A stretch of 64,000 nucleotides of DNA from Daphnia carinata. Lineage: Eukaryota; Arthropoda; Branchiopoda; Diplostraca; Daphniidae. The notes under the pieces are model-generated. The model searched no databases. It saw nothing but the letters and a program-made list of their open reading frames with translations, and was not told the origin of the DNA. The DNA is taken from contig NC_081338.1 of the NCBI RefSeq assembly GCF_022539665.2, positions 6,808,446-6,872,445 on the forward strand, written 5' to 3'. The position numbers and the translations under genes were made by a program. Positions 39,631 to 51,306 of this stretch are shown one piece after another. Positions within the stretch are counted from its first letter, which is position 1. Every line of letters starts with the position of its first letter.

Positions 39631-39766
39631 GTACAACTATTTTATGAGACGCTATTTATATATATTCTCCTACAGCGCCACCACCTTTTATAGCTACGAA
39701 TGAAATGAACTTTCGTGTGTGTGTCTTTCTCTCATATGCAAATGTATTTTTGTTTATTTCTTGCAG

Positions 39767-39868
39767 TTTAAAGAAGACGATTCAACCTGTTCAGGAACAC
39801 GTTCGAAGGACTGACAATTCACTCAAGATCTGGATTCTAGAAGCCAAGGGAGTTGCCAACAAGAAATG
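39767..39868 (+). CDS. raskol: RasGAP exon 8, start of C2 domain
   Basis: The acceptor follows ATTTCTTGCAG and the donor is AAATG|GTATGC; phase 2 in and out. It encodes [20 protein letters not shown] then [13 protein letters not shown], the linker and first beta strand of the C2 domain (family pattern: N..RR.DN.LK.WI.EAK...KK). The next expected residues, (K/R)YYCE.xLD, are absent: the intron begins here and runs into the G tract. Confidence 0.9.
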
Positions 39869-39900
39869 GTATGCATTGAATGAAGTTGAATCATTTTTTT

Positions 39901-40015
<115 letters not shown>

Positions 40016-40185
40016 CTGGCCGAAGTGATCGGCGGCATCGTCGAACACGCAGCTGACAGAGATTGCGAAGTCGATCCGTTGAAGGTCACATCGCCGGCCA
40101 TGCTGGCCAAACAGCAGGCTCATTTGCGTGCCGTTGTCGAATCGTCATGGAGGTGCATCCTCAATTCCACTCCTTACTTCCCTGC
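40016..40185 (+). CDS. raskol: RasGAP exon 9 (5' truncated by the G run), middle of GAP domain
   Basis: It reads open from the first base after the G run: [20 protein letters not shown] then [20 protein letters not shown] and the end [13 protein letters not shown]. The CEVDP motif matches the NCEVDP/DCEVDP segment in the RasGAP domain of SynGAP-family proteins. The donor is CCTGC|GTAAGT (phase 2). The true 5' boundary of the exon is not visible. Confidence 0.88.
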
Positions 40186-40276
40186 GTAAGTTTTTTTTGT
40201 ACTAAAAATAAAAAATCAAATGACCGATGGTTCCCTAACATTTGACGTTCGGAAATATATAAAAATACAAAAACAG

Positions 40277-40425
40277 GGAATTGCAAGAGTGTTTCTATAC
40301 TTACCGCCAACGTTTGGCCGGATTTGGCCGTGAAGAAGTCGCCGATCATCTCATTTCTGCATCAATCTTCTTACGTTTCCTTTGCCCGGCCATTCTTTCG
40401 CCTAGCTTGTTCGGCATCACGCGAG
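40277..40425 (+). CDS. raskol: RasGAP exon 10, FLRFLCPAI signature
   Basis: The acceptor follows AAAAACAG and the donor is CGAG|GTGCAT; phase 2 in, phase 1 out. It encodes [20 protein letters not shown] then PSLFGITR. FLRFxCPAIxxP is the RasGAP signature that packs near the Ras switch regions. It confirms family membership and that the C-terminal half of the catalytic domain is present. Confidence 0.95.
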
Positions 40426-40498
40426 GTGCATCTTAAAGTGTTGAAACTTTGAAGGAAAACGCTCATTCGTTTGTTTTGTTTGTTTTTTTTCGAAACAG

Positions 40499-42342
40499 AA
40501 TATCCGAGCGATAAAGCTGCCCGCAACTTGACGCTAATCGCTAAAACCCTGCAGACGTTGGCAAACTTTACACGTTTCCAGGGTAAAGAGAACTTTATGG
40601 AATTCATGAACGATTTCTTGGAGAAGGAAGCGTCGACAATGAAGCAGTACCTGAAGGAGATCTCCAGCCCCCTTTCCAAAGATCAGTGCTATTCAAAGTT
40701 CGACGATTATATCGACGTTTGCAAGAACCTCAGCATCTTGCACACGCTCCTCACCGAGAGTTTGTCCAAAGTGGCGCCGCTGAGTCAGCGAATGGAGCGG
40801 CTCCAGCGCATCCTCGACGGTATTTCGTCCCATTTGTCTCAGCCCGTTACCAGCATGCCGCCGTATTCTCGCCAGACGAGTATGCCCGTCCCTTCGGCCA
40901 GCGTCGTTACGGTCAACGGACATCGTAATTGCAACAAGATGGTTGACGTGGAACGGCCTGGATTTCAGAGCCTGCAGCGCAACGTTTTCCGTTTCAATGA
41001 CCCGACTGTCACGTCGGTGACGGTGTCCGGCAGTGCCAGCACCAACGGCCACCATTCGCAGCATTCTGGAGCCGATGGAAGCACGTCGCCGAAGGCTTCA
41101 ACCCTTCCGCGAAATGCACATCTCATGACGCCACCTGTCACCACGGGCATGAACGGCAATCTGTCTGCACCCGGACGTAGGACGGCCATTGATTTGACGA
41201 CGAGCGATGATTACGTCATGTTCAGCGCGCTCAACCAATCGGCCGACCAATCTGGAGGGCCTTCGAGTGCCCTGAATACGCAGCAGCAGCAGCAACAACA
41301 GCGTCAGACGAACGGCCACTACGTCAGCACTGGCGCCACCTCTTTCAATGTCAAAAACGGGTCGGCCAAGTACGAACGGGTCCTGGGGCTTGGTCCCAAC
41401 AAGCAAGCCGTCGCCGCCGCCTCGGCCAATGCTAATCTAGACGAGTTTATCGATTCACTTCAGTACGTGGACGAGAGCCCGGATGGCCATTCCGGCGGAG
41501 AGGGAGACAATAACACTCAGGGTAGTCAAGTGTCCATTTCGCAGCTGTCCACTGTGGCCAGCTCTGGTTATCAGAGCTTCGCCTACAGTCAGAGCTCCAG
41601 TCCGGTTGATCCAACCATCAGCAACGGACAGGATCCAGCGTCCAACAATATGAACGGGCACAGGTCGACGTCAAGTGGCAGTTTCCGCAAGGCCAGCGCC
41701 GCGTCCCCGACGATCACGACGGCCAACAACAACGTTAACGAACACTCGGCCGCCATCGCCTTCACCAACCCCGTCTACAATTTGAGGAATAAACCCACCA
41801 CTCCGCAGCCCCGAGGCTATTCGTCCGCTTACGGCTACGACATGAATCGGACGCCCAGCTGCGAGGACGTCCACCAGACGGTAATGAATGCACCCCGGGT
41901 CACGCTCATTTCGAATGGGGGCGGATGCGGTAGCAGCCCCAACAATAACAGCCTCAGCAGTGGGACGATGTCTCGAACGAGGATCTCCAGTTCTTCGTCG
42001 GATTCGACTTCGTGTCTGACTACGCCCCCGCACGAGAGGCGCTTGTTTATATCGACGGCCCCTCGCACCAACCCGCGATGCATTTACCCTTCGCCCGTCC
42101 CTGCGCAGCATCAAGTGTCGCCCGTCGAGGGCAATAACGGCGGCGACTACGTGGCCATCCGTCGTAAAGGCCGCAAATCCAGCGTCACCAGTACGCAAAA
42201 TTCACGAAGCCGCATCTACGATTCATCTTCATCCGATAGCGATTACGATCAATTGCCGTCGAACAGGTTCCGCGATCGTAACGTGAAACGAGGCTCTAGG
42301 ATCGCCTTGGATCGATTCTCCAATCCCAAATCTCTAGACGAG
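40499..42342 (+). CDS. raskol: RasGAP exon 11, GAP C-terminus and long disordered tail
   Basis: A large 1844-base exon, phase 1 in and phase 0 out (GACGAG|GTATTT). The first ~100 codons finish the GAP domain: ARNLTLIAKTLQTLANFTRF then GKENFMEFMNDFLEKEA, and a helix ending DYIDVCKNLSILHTLLTESL. Next comes a ~500-residue Ser/Asn/Gln/Gly-rich region with a short poly-Gln at about 41281-41305 and the conserved NVFRFNDPTV motif, which I also associate with the fly protein raskol. Many SP/TP sites are present, along with a basic RKGRKSSVTS segment near the end. A long open frame on the opposite strand (41671-42198) is a composition shadow. Confidence 0.93.
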
Positions 42343-42425
42343 GTATTTCGTTTTGTTTTTAAATAAAAATGATTTTCTTGATTTAAAACCTTCCTTTTTC
42401 TTTTTTTTTAAATTTTTGTTTGCAG

Positions 42426-42983
42426 TACGAGAAAGAGATAATGGATTTACGCAACGCGATGGAATCTCTGCAGTCTCGTCTGAGCCGAGCTGAACAGCTG
42501 TATTTGCAAGGAGCCATGCAGGCGGCCCTGGCCGTGAAGGAACGCGAGCTAGAAGAGAAGCGTCGCGATAACGAATCGCGTTCTAGTTTATCTTCGTCGA
42601 GGTATACACCGTCGCCGATAATGGAAGGCCAAGCGTTGGACGAAGTTAAGGACAACGGTCAGCTAAAATCGATGATTACGCGACTCGTTTCGCTCGAGGA
42701 GGAACTTCACCGCGAGAAACGCAAAATGGCCGACAAGCAGAAAGTGATTGAGGCTCAGGTGCAGACCATCCAAGCGCTGGATGCGGCCAACAATCGCCTG
42801 CTCTCGGCCCTGGCCCAGCTGCGCAATTACCAACCGATCGAAGCGACGGATGAGGATGAACGGAACCTCATGTCCTTTGCCCGCAATTCCTTGCCTGAGC
42901 CCGACTACGGCGGATCAGGGTCCTTGTCTTTGGCAAGACGGATACTGGCCGACCTGGGCGAAGTTCAGAGCAGTTCTTGTTGA
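42426..42983 (+). CDS. raskol: RasGAP last exon, C-terminal coiled coil
   Basis: The acceptor follows TTTTTGTTTGCAG, phase 0. It encodes 185 residues then TGA at 42981. Residues 1-60 (YEKEIMDLRNAMESLQSRLS onward) and a second block (LKSMITRLVSLEEELHREKR, then DKQKVIEAQVQTIQALDAAN and NRLLSALAQLRN) form the coiled coil that in SynGAP-family proteins mediates oligomerisation. The chain ends GEVQSSSC; I recall a similar -SSC ending in vertebrate RASAL2, so the terminal Cys may be functional (inference). Confidence 0.93.
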   Translation, partial: YEKEIMDLRNAMESLQSRLSRAEQLYLQGAMQAALAVKERELEEKRRDNESRSSLSSSRYTPSPIMEGQALDEVKDNGQLKSMITRLVSLEEELHREKRKMADKQKVIEAQVQTIQALDAANNRLLSALAQLRNYQPIEATDEDERNLMSFARNSLPEPDYGGSGSLSLARRILADLGEVQSSSC

Positions 42984-44099
42984 TCGAGAACATTAACAAA
43001 CTGTTCAACGTTTTTTTTTTTTCTTTCCTTTCGTATTAATATCACTATTTATAGATATCAAAGAAAAAAAAAACAACAAAAATTACCCTATATATATTCA
43101 TCAGGTTTTTTTTTTTTTGAAATATTGATTTCATTCTGTTTGCATGTTTATTTCTCGCTTTAATTTGACGTTTTATTAATGTCCAGCTCCATTCGAAGTG
43201 TGAATCAGTTCATATATCGATTGGAAAGCGGTGACGTATAAAGAAATTAACATGTTGATGAAACCATGGCTCCACTATCATGTTAGTTTGCATATGGAAC
43301 GCGAACGTTTCAGTTTACCAAAGACGGTGAATGCCCTAGTTCAAACATATTCTCGTGACCCTTTCTTTCACCCGCCCCACAAACCTCGTTTATCTTTTTT
43401 TATTTTATCGTACACTCGGTAGAGTTGCAATCTTTATGTGTTGTGTTTGTTGGACACAATCTCTATTCAATCTCTTTATACGCAACGCTTGATCACTCGC
43501 CATGTATCAAAAAACAAAATTACGACAGTTAAATTTCCTCTCTTCTTCTGTCTTCTTTTTTTTTTCAAATGTGTATGTGTTTCCTCTCCTTTTTTTTTGT
43601 GTTAATTCAGAAAACTTTAAACCCAATAATTTACACAGAATCCCATTCGAAAAAAAAAAGAATTTTCCTGAAACTGGTCTATCCAGGATTTACATTCGCT
43701 GTTTGTGTTTCGTGTATATGTGTTTGTGACAGTATGTTTGTACAAAATGTCATGTGAAACTTGAATGACCGAAGATAATTATTTGCGATCCACATCGAAA
43801 TAATTATCTTCGTGTTTCTCAATTCACGTGACCCTCCGGTATATAGTTATCTTTTCACATTCGATATAAATAATATAGCATTTAATCGTTTTGATGGATA
43901 ACAGGAAAAAAAAAAACATTGTGTGTTGTATAATCTTATGAATACGATATGGAAAACCTAAATAAAATACTGCGTTCAATATACCACAAGAAAGGTGTCT
44001 CGGCTTGTTTTGCATACACGCAGCTTAATTGGATTTCAAGGTAATGGCGGTGAAAACTTTAAACTTTTCATTGTAAATTAACATTTATTTTTTCTCGTT
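42984..44099. other. 3' UTR / intergenic region between RasGAP and the first transporter
   Basis: AT-rich convergent intergenic space with no credible ORF. It contains AATAAA at about 43960 in TAAATAAAATACTG and a long imperfect hairpin (listed). It serves as the 3' end of RasGAP on the plus strand and of the first transporter on the minus strand. Confidence 0.65.
43749..43832. other. 84-base imperfect hairpin
   Basis: Arms CGAAGATAATTATTT (43770-43784) and AAATAATTATCTTCG (43798-43812) are perfect 15-bp complements. Inside them CGAT pairs with ATCG around a CCAC loop, with one bulged G. Outside an internal loop, GTCATGTGAA (43749-43758) pairs with TTCACGTGAC (43823-43832) with a single mismatch/wobble. 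Confidence 0.75.
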
Positions 44100-47000
44100 T
44101 CAGTGAGATGTCGTCGGAGCCACGAGGAGAAGTTTCTGCATCCAAATGGTGAACGAGTCTGGTGGAAGGCAAATTTAAAAGGAAAGTTATTCAAAACCCA
44201 AAAGCCGGAAAGTGTTGCAACAAATGGTGAGTCATGATAACAAGATAAATCTCACCCATTCCCGGAACTCTTTTCTTGTAATAGACGAAAGGCACGTAGA
44301 ATATAAGGCCAGCCAGAATGAATAGAAGGACGTAAAAGTATTGCACTTGCGGGGCCGCCGCGATGGGCGCAACGACTAGAATAGCTGATACCACCATCAC
44401 GATAATTGGGATGATAATGGGCACCTGAATTTTTTTTGTTTTTAGTGAGAATCGATTAACAAAAATCAAGTAGAAAAAAAGGGAATTTTCAATACGCACC
44501 TTAATGGGTCTGTGTTCGTCTTTTTTGGTGAATCTCATGACTATGAGGGCTACCATAGCAGCGCAATAAAAAATGGAAATGGCGAAACCGAAGAAATCAA
44601 TTAGCGTCCCGATATCTCCCGGAATAATCATTAGTATTCCTAGTAGACTCTTAAAAACAAAATAATCGTCTTTCAAATCCGAATGGTTAGCTATTGAATT
44701 ATGGAGGTACTAACGGTCAACAGAGTCGGGGCAACAGGTGTCTTCTTTTCAATGTGAATGTAAGATAGGAAATCGGGAGATTGACCTTCCCTTCCAACTA
44801 CGTGAGAAACCCTTTAGAGTAAAAAAAAAAAATACTCGAATCGTTAAACATTTCAGAAGCCAAATTGCGTGTGATGTCATATACCTTCCTGCAGCAAATA
44901 AGGTTCCGTTGGTTGTACCGATAACCGACACAACCACTCCGAGTGGGATCAGGAAACTAGCAGACCCCAAAACTACATTTCCCCAGTCCTAACGTTCAAA
45001 TATTTTTTTGAAATTGAAAGGGTTTCGATTTAGAATGCTGTGCCCACTCACCACAGCCACTACGTCGGAAGAGATGATTTGTTCTTGCGTTAAAACAGTC
45101 AAGTACGAAACGTTGATGAGCACGTAACAGATTGTTGTTAAGGGAATAGCGATTATAATGGCCAACGGTAAATTCCTGAATTAAAATTCCAACATGATTT
45201 GCTTCATTAGGATTTTTCATTGACGTACCTGTAGGGATCCTTTAATTCTTCCGTGATGAAATTTAAATTGTTCCTTGGAACAAGCGAAAGAATTAATGAC
45301 TTATTGTCTGCGTCATTAATTGTTTCCCGTTTTACTTACCATCCGCTGTAAGCCCAAAGCCCACCATAAAATGCCGTGGCTATTTGACCAAACGAAGACG
45401 CTGATCCTTCGAATCCAATTTCCAAATTTTCCGTGTATCCTACGACATTATTTATGCTCATTCCGCATAACGAGGCTGTTTAAATTTAATGAGATAATCG
45501 TACCTAGTCCGAGATAGTACAATCCACCGCCGATTATGATAGCGATGGCTGTCAGCTTTCCCACCGTGAAAACGTTTTGCACGCTCGTTGCAGCCGATAC
45601 GGAATAACAATTGACGAAAGTAATGAGACCTAAAGATAATTTGCCAGGGAAATTTTAAATTTGTGGGCATAATAATATCTTTTTACCTATGCAAATGGTG
45701 GCCAAGAGGCGATCAATCACGTACGACAGATAAACGTCGGGGCAAAAATTGATCGCCGTGAGGATTGGAGAAATGAAATACTTGGCAAACGAAAGGGACA
45801 GGATCGCAACTGACGAAGGGTTGATCAAGAAAACGGTGACCCATGCAAAGATAAATGCTAATATTGGACCGAAGAATTTGTGCATATTTCCGAAAGCTTC
45901 CAGAAAATAGATATACTCTCCTATTTTTTTTTTTTTAGAACCCGCATTAAATTGACTTGAAGCGATTAACGTGACGTGCTTAAACACAACTCACCGCCGG
46001 ATTTAGGTATCAAAGTTCCAATCTCGCAGTAAGATAGGGCACCTAAAAAAGCACACAAAAAAAACTTGTTTCATCTGCCACAAGATAAAATTATGATTCA
46101 GTTGTAGTTTTCTTTATTGTTTGAATTTTCTTCGGGTTGATGGGGTTCTTTACTGACGTCATTCCTGTCACACAAGACAATCTAAAGCCAGCGCCTAGTG
46201 ATGTCATGAGCCCAAAATCTTGTTACAAGTTAAATCTGCATATCCGTAGGTGATCTCGGACGTTCCTTTATTTTCGTTAACGATTACGCAAGCTCGTTTC
46301 GGTAATATTATGCAAATTACGATAGAGGCCATAATGGCGTTGAAACTTCCCCCAGAAATTGCGACAAAAGAGAAAATGTAGAAATTATGGGAACATAAAT
46401 ATTCCAACCCACATCCGTCATCTTTTTTTTACGCTTATCAGACAATCGAGGATTATAAATCCACGAGTTTACCACGTACATTTTTATATGACCGTCGTAC
46501 TTTGGAATCAATTTCAACCTCTAGGTTTTGGATGTACCAATTTCAAATAAAGACTGAACAGTTTTGTTTGTCTTTTTTTTTTCAAATGAAATTTACCCAG
46601 TAAAGAGTAGAGGCCACAGGCTGCCCAGAGGACGAGACATAAACCAGGAGATCCGGCACTGCGTAAAACAATATTGGAAATGATTTATTCAAAATTTTTC
46701 TCAACTTCCTTGTTAATGGGCTGCTAGTTTTTTTGTTTTTTTTTGCCCAGTCAATTTATGGCGAGCTATTTGAACTTTGTGGGCCGTTAGCCAAAATAAA
46801 AACGCATACTTTGCCAGAAGGCTCCCCGCTGATACGAAGATGCCCGAACCGATCATCGTTCCCACGATCAGCGTAACGCCACTAAACAGTCCAACCTCGG
46901 AAAACATGCTGTGTTATTTATCAATGTTTTTATTAAACTAAAATTTCTATTATTACGTCATTAAATGGTACTATTCACACACATAGAAGCCAAACGGGAG

Positions 47001-47511
47001 TTGAACGACACAACGCTTAAACGATGTTGGGAGTGGTTAAGCAAATTCTTGTTGGTGGTACATTCATTAACTCGATTTAGGCTATTTTAGTTTGGCAAGA
47101 AAATGAGTGGATGCGCTATCGTCCGGCTAAACCCATCGTCATTGTTTTGATAACCTACAGATAGTGTTGCATCCATTTTTGGACCCACATAGCACAGCGT
47201 AGATGTCATTTTCACGTGTCACGCATCTAATATGTAAAAGGAAAACGAGAACACATGGTTTACCTGTCGTTTTAGCCGCATGTCATCGTTGTCACTATGG
47301 CTGTTAACACTTTTAGTTGAGCTATTGTCATCGTTTTTTGCTAATGCCGATTGACTAGTTTTGTTTGTATCGTCTGCTAGGCCCGTGAGCAGAAAGATTT
47401 CATTTAAATATATTTTTAATCCGACTGTGAAAAGAAATTAAACAGTAACAAACCGTGAGACGAACGCTGTCTTGCAACCAAATCATTTTCTGGCACCCGG
47501 TTTAGAGTCAT
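44100..47511 (-). CDS. b(0,+)-type amino acid transporter (SLC7A9-like), copy A
   Basis: A 15-exon gene, 524 aa. Exons in transcript order: 47511-47454, 47376-47264, 46895-46810, 46658-46597, 46042-45995, 45920-45687, 45629-45504, 45439-45340, 45273-45229, 45175-45052, 44988-44885, 44811-44715, 44649-44500, 44424-44256, 44158-44100. All joins keep frame. An APC-superfamily light subunit, expected to have 12 membrane helices and exchange cationic/neutral amino acids at the plasma membrane with an SLC3 heavy chain. Diagnostic motifs: [14 protein letters not shown] (TM1), [84 protein letters not shown]. The Cys in NFCPD sits where heteromeric transporters bond their heavy chain (inference). The C-terminus is SFTIWMQKLLLVAPTTSH; reading through exon 14's donor gives a spurious end at 44191. 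The acceptor of exon 3 (TTCCGAG) is atypical. b(0,+)AT fits better than LAT or y+LAT by the PGDI and MRFTKK...RPIKVP motifs. Confidence 0.9.
46199..46215. promoter_or_regulatory. CRE-like element in intron 4 of transporter copy A
   Basis: TGATGTCATGAGCCCAA closely matches TGACGTCATCAGCCCAA in the same intron of copy B. A perfect TGACGTCA palindrome also lies nearby at 46154-46161. Retention in a noncoding position of two diverged paralogues suggests a regulatory site. Confidence 0.35.
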
Positions 47512-47943
47512 CGTTTAATTTTTTTAAAACTCGACGTTGAACAGGACAAAATAATTGTGTGTTTACTTAGGATAGAGTAGCACGTTACAGTGAGTTTTCA
47601 ATTGAGTTTATGGCTAGTTTTATTCGACCATAAAGGAACAGCGTCAATGAAGAACTAGATGGGACTTTAAAAAAGATTGGGTACTCATAGGTGTATTGAA
47701 GGCTGGCCTTTAATCGTTTTCAAATACTTTGTGGATAATCTGCTGTGCCAACGATATCAGTATTATGTACTGTATGCCCGGCTCGGTTGTAAATCGCTCA
47801 CGAACATCTCACTTTTCAATCACCGAAATAAAGGTACGCAATTCGCCTCAACCACTATTGAAATTCAATATACGTTTGAAAATTGTATTCCATATTAATG
47901 GTTGTTAGTTCGCTTCAGGGTATCAGATGCTTTCTATTTCCAA
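47512..47943. other. Intergenic spacer between transporter copies A and B
   Basis: This 432-base spacer must hold the promoter of copy A and the 3' UTR of copy B. The plus-strand open frame at 47677-47898 has no recognisable character. No TATA box stood out. Confidence 0.6.
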
Positions 47944-50900
47944 TTAGGTAGTTGGAGCTACCTTTAGAGTTTTCTGAAGAAACACAGTGAACGACGCTGG
48001 ACAAACAAAACAAAATCATTACACGTCATGAAATAATGCGATAAACCACGAAAGAGTACGACAGCTACGTGTTCTTACCTATTCTAGGTACTGTCTTCTT
48101 GTAATAGACGAAAGGTACGTAGAATATCAGTCCGGCGAGGATGAAAAGAAGAGCATAAAAATACTGAACTTGTGGCGCTGCTACGATTGGCGCAACTATT
48201 AGAACAGCTGAGACTACCATCACGATAATTGGGATGATGATGGGTACCTGAATGATTACGTAAATAATTGATCTCCAACATCACTGAAATTGCTAATCAA
48301 ACATGATGCCTTAATGGGTCTGTGCTCGTCTTTTTTCGTGAATCGCATTACAATCAGCGCCACCATAGCAGCACAGTAAAAGAGGGAAATAGTAAATCCA
48401 AAGAAATCAATCAACGATGCGATATCTCCTGGTATGATCATCAATATCGCTAATAAACTCTGAAATAAAATTAACAAGCGTTGTTTTACCAATCGTGATT
48501 GAAAATGTTTTTGCAAACTTACGGTTAATAAAATTGGAGCGATGGGTGTTTTCTTTTCTATATGTATGTAAGATAGAAAATCAGGAGCGTGACCTTCTCT
48601 CCCGGCTACGTGTGAAATCCTTGGAAATTAAGAAACAGAACAAAAATTAATAAAAAAAGGCAATAGTGTTTCAAGTTCGTGATGGTTTTACCTTCCTGAG
48701 GTGAAGACCGTTCCATTCGTTGCACCAAATATTGACATTACTACTCCAAGAGGTATGAGGAAACTGGCAGGACCCAACACTTTAATGCCCCAGTCCTTGA
48801 GCATTCGAAGTCATTCGAAATTGTTTTTCAAGTTTAAAAAATCGTGTTCAACTCACCACAGCAACCGCGTCTGAAATAATAATTTCTTGTGGCGTTAGAA
48901 CCGTTAAATATGAAACGTTAATCGATACATAAAGTATGGTTGTCAACGGGAGAGCGATTGTGATGGCCAACGGTAGATTCCTCCACACAATTTTAGAAAC
49001 AATAATGTTAGCGAAATGTGTTTACTGTCTCGTGAATTGTCGTACCTGTATGGGTTTTTTATTTCTTCTGTTATGTAATTCAAATTGTTCCTTGAAATTA
49101 ATAAAATATTAAAATGTCATTAATCTATTGTAGCTGGAATTTCATTTACCATCCGCTGTAAGCCCAAAGGCCGCCGTAGAATGCGGTTGCTATTTGGCCG
49201 AATGACGTAGCTGAACCTTCAAAACCATTTTCTAGGTTCTCAGTGTATCCTGAAAAAGTTTAATGGCATAATACTGTTTCGCTACCTTGAATTGGTAATA
49301 CGATACCTAAAGCGAGGTAGTACAATCCTCCACCAATAATGATGGCGATTGCAGTTAATTTTGCAATGGTAAAGACATTTTGAACCCGTGTTGCAGCCGT
49401 CACGGAATAGCAATTAACGAAAGCAATGATACCTATAAATAATTATATTGGTTGAAACGTGAAAAACGCATAATACTTAAATATCGATTATTACCTATGC
49501 ATATGGCGGCCACCAGTCGATTGAGTACGTAGGACAAGTAAGGGTCGGTGCAAAAGTCAATTGCAGCGAGGATTGGAGTGACGAAATATTCTGCAAATGA
49601 CAGTGCCAGAATAGCTACCGATGAAGGGCTCAAAAGAAACACAGAAACCCAAGCATAGATGAAGGCTAGCATCGGCCCAAAAAATTTGTTTAAGGGCCCA
49701 AAAGCTTCGAGGAAGTAAATGTATTCACCTACGTTGCGTAATCGAATATTATGCTTAAATGTTGAACTTATGTAATATGCAAAATTTATTGGTAAATATT
49801 CGAAAACAATAACTCACCACCGGATTTAGGTATTAAAGTTCCAATCTCACAATAGGCTATGGCGCCTGAAGAAAGTAGAAAAACAAAACATCAATTCAAC
49901 GTCTGGCAACTCCAAAGATTTTCTACGAGTTTCGAAAGGGAAAGGTAGGGGAACAAAATGGTTTTCACTCTCAACCTTTGCCACCATTTTCATCGTTTCA
50001 ACGTCGGCCAGCCAACAATTTAGTTCTATTATTCAACAGTGAGGTAAGATACTTTATTCTGTTTTTTTTTTCCTCGTTTTACGTATTTTCGATAGTTTCT
50101 TTTGAGCTGGGTTTCGTGTAAAACAAGTTAGACCCCCCTCCCCCCACAAAAGTATGGCGCATGTTGCAGCACTGAGTAGAATGACGTCATCAGCCCAACA
50201 TGAAATGAGCTTTTTAACGTAAATCGCAGATACTGTAGCTTTTGATCTTTTATTTTGCAACTTTTGGTTTTTGTCTACCAGAGCCCTAAAGGCATAATTG
50301 TTTAAAATTGTTCTGGAAATGTGGATTAGCCTAGAATTTAGCGTCAGCTGACTGAGATTTTCTTTCCCACTATGTAACGTTTGAACATTGGAAACAGCCA
50401 ATGCCGTTTGTAATTTAGTTTTTTCGCTGATGACCTTACCTAGTAATGAGTAGACGCCACAGACACCCCATAATATGAGGCATAAACCAGGAGACCCTGC
50501 ACTGAGCAAGTGAAAAAAAAGGAAAGCATTAGAACAACGTTCTTTGTTTTGTGCATTTGTTTGTTGTTTTTTTTTTGCGACGAAAACAAAATGCTTGTAC
50601 CTTGCAAGGAGATACCCTGGTGACACAAAAATACCTGAGCCGATTATATTTCCAATCACGAGAGCAACCCCACTAAACAAGCCTATCTGAAATCAGATGT
50701 TAATTTATTTAAATTGAAGGTGAAATCCAGGGCTAAACATTTTTTTTAAATTTTAAACTTAGGTTACGTGAATCGTTCGAAAATGGCTAACTAAAATATG
50801 AATTCTGTTCTAATCATTTGAACGTAGAGAAATGTCTGCTATCAGGGCTAGTCCAATCAAATCCTCCTCAAGTGATAATTAATAGATTGTGGTTAGTATC

Positions 50901-51306
50901 CCTATCCATACAGACTACCAAAGGGCAAGGACGAATGCTTTTTTTAGTTTATCTTTTTGTCAGTCAATGCACAATCTGTTAATTTATTAGCATTTTGATT
51001 TTTACTGAATGGTATAAATTACACTGCGAAATTTAATAACTTCTAATGAAACCCACCTTTCGCTTCATCCGCATTTCGTCCTTGTCTTTTGAAAAATCAC
51101 GGTTCACGCTATCGATGCTTTTTATCCCGCCAGTCCCATCGTTTTTTTGCAATGACGAATCTTGCGTAATCCTTTCTTTTAATCGCCAAGTTTTGTGGGG
51201 AAAAAAGTTAATTGCATTTACTAATTTTTAAATATATTTAAGAGTTGAAACCTTCAGATGTGCGTTGGCAAATGGAATCAGTTCCCGCACTTTCACCCAC
51301 GGTCAT
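47944..51306 (-). CDS. b(0,+)-type amino acid transporter (SLC7A9-like), copy B
   Basis: A 15-exon gene, 523 aa, with the same exon phases as copies A and C. Exons: 51306-51252, 51175-51057 (acceptor uncertain), 50686-50601, 50501-50440, 49865-49818, 49728-49495, 49432-49307, 49249-49150, 49090-49046, 48980-48857, 48795-48692, 48619-48523, 48459-48310, 48247-48079, 47996-47944. Motifs include [20 protein letters not shown] (TM1), [60 protein letters not shown] and IIPGDIASLIDFFGF; NFC is replaced by DFC at the putative heavy-chain Cys. The intron after exon 13 starts GC, not GT (AAG|GCATCA), and is needed to keep the frame. The ending is SFTVFLQKTLKVAPTT. Function inferred as for copy A: exchange of basic and neutral amino acids in a heteromeric complex. 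Confidence 0.9.
50182..50198. promoter_or_regulatory. CRE-like element in intron 4 of transporter copy B
   Basis: TGACGTCATCAGCCCAA contains the perfect TGACGTCA palindrome and matches the copy A intron 4 element at 46199-46215 with two differences. CRE/ATF-type binding is an inference. Confidence 0.35.

Noticed and set aside
41671-42198. 175-residue minus-strand open frame
   Set aside because: It is antisense to the well supported RasGAP exon 11; a composition shadow of GC-rich coding DNA.
44191-44255. Alternative C-terminus of transporter copy A by read-through of exon 14
   Set aside because: A GGTGAG donor and a downstream exon give the family-typical end (SFTIWMQKLLLVAPTTSH), matching copies B and C, so the read-through is intron retention.
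47677-47898. 73-residue plus-strand ORF between transporter copies
   Set aside because: It lies in the short intergenic spacer, resembles no family and has no splice support.
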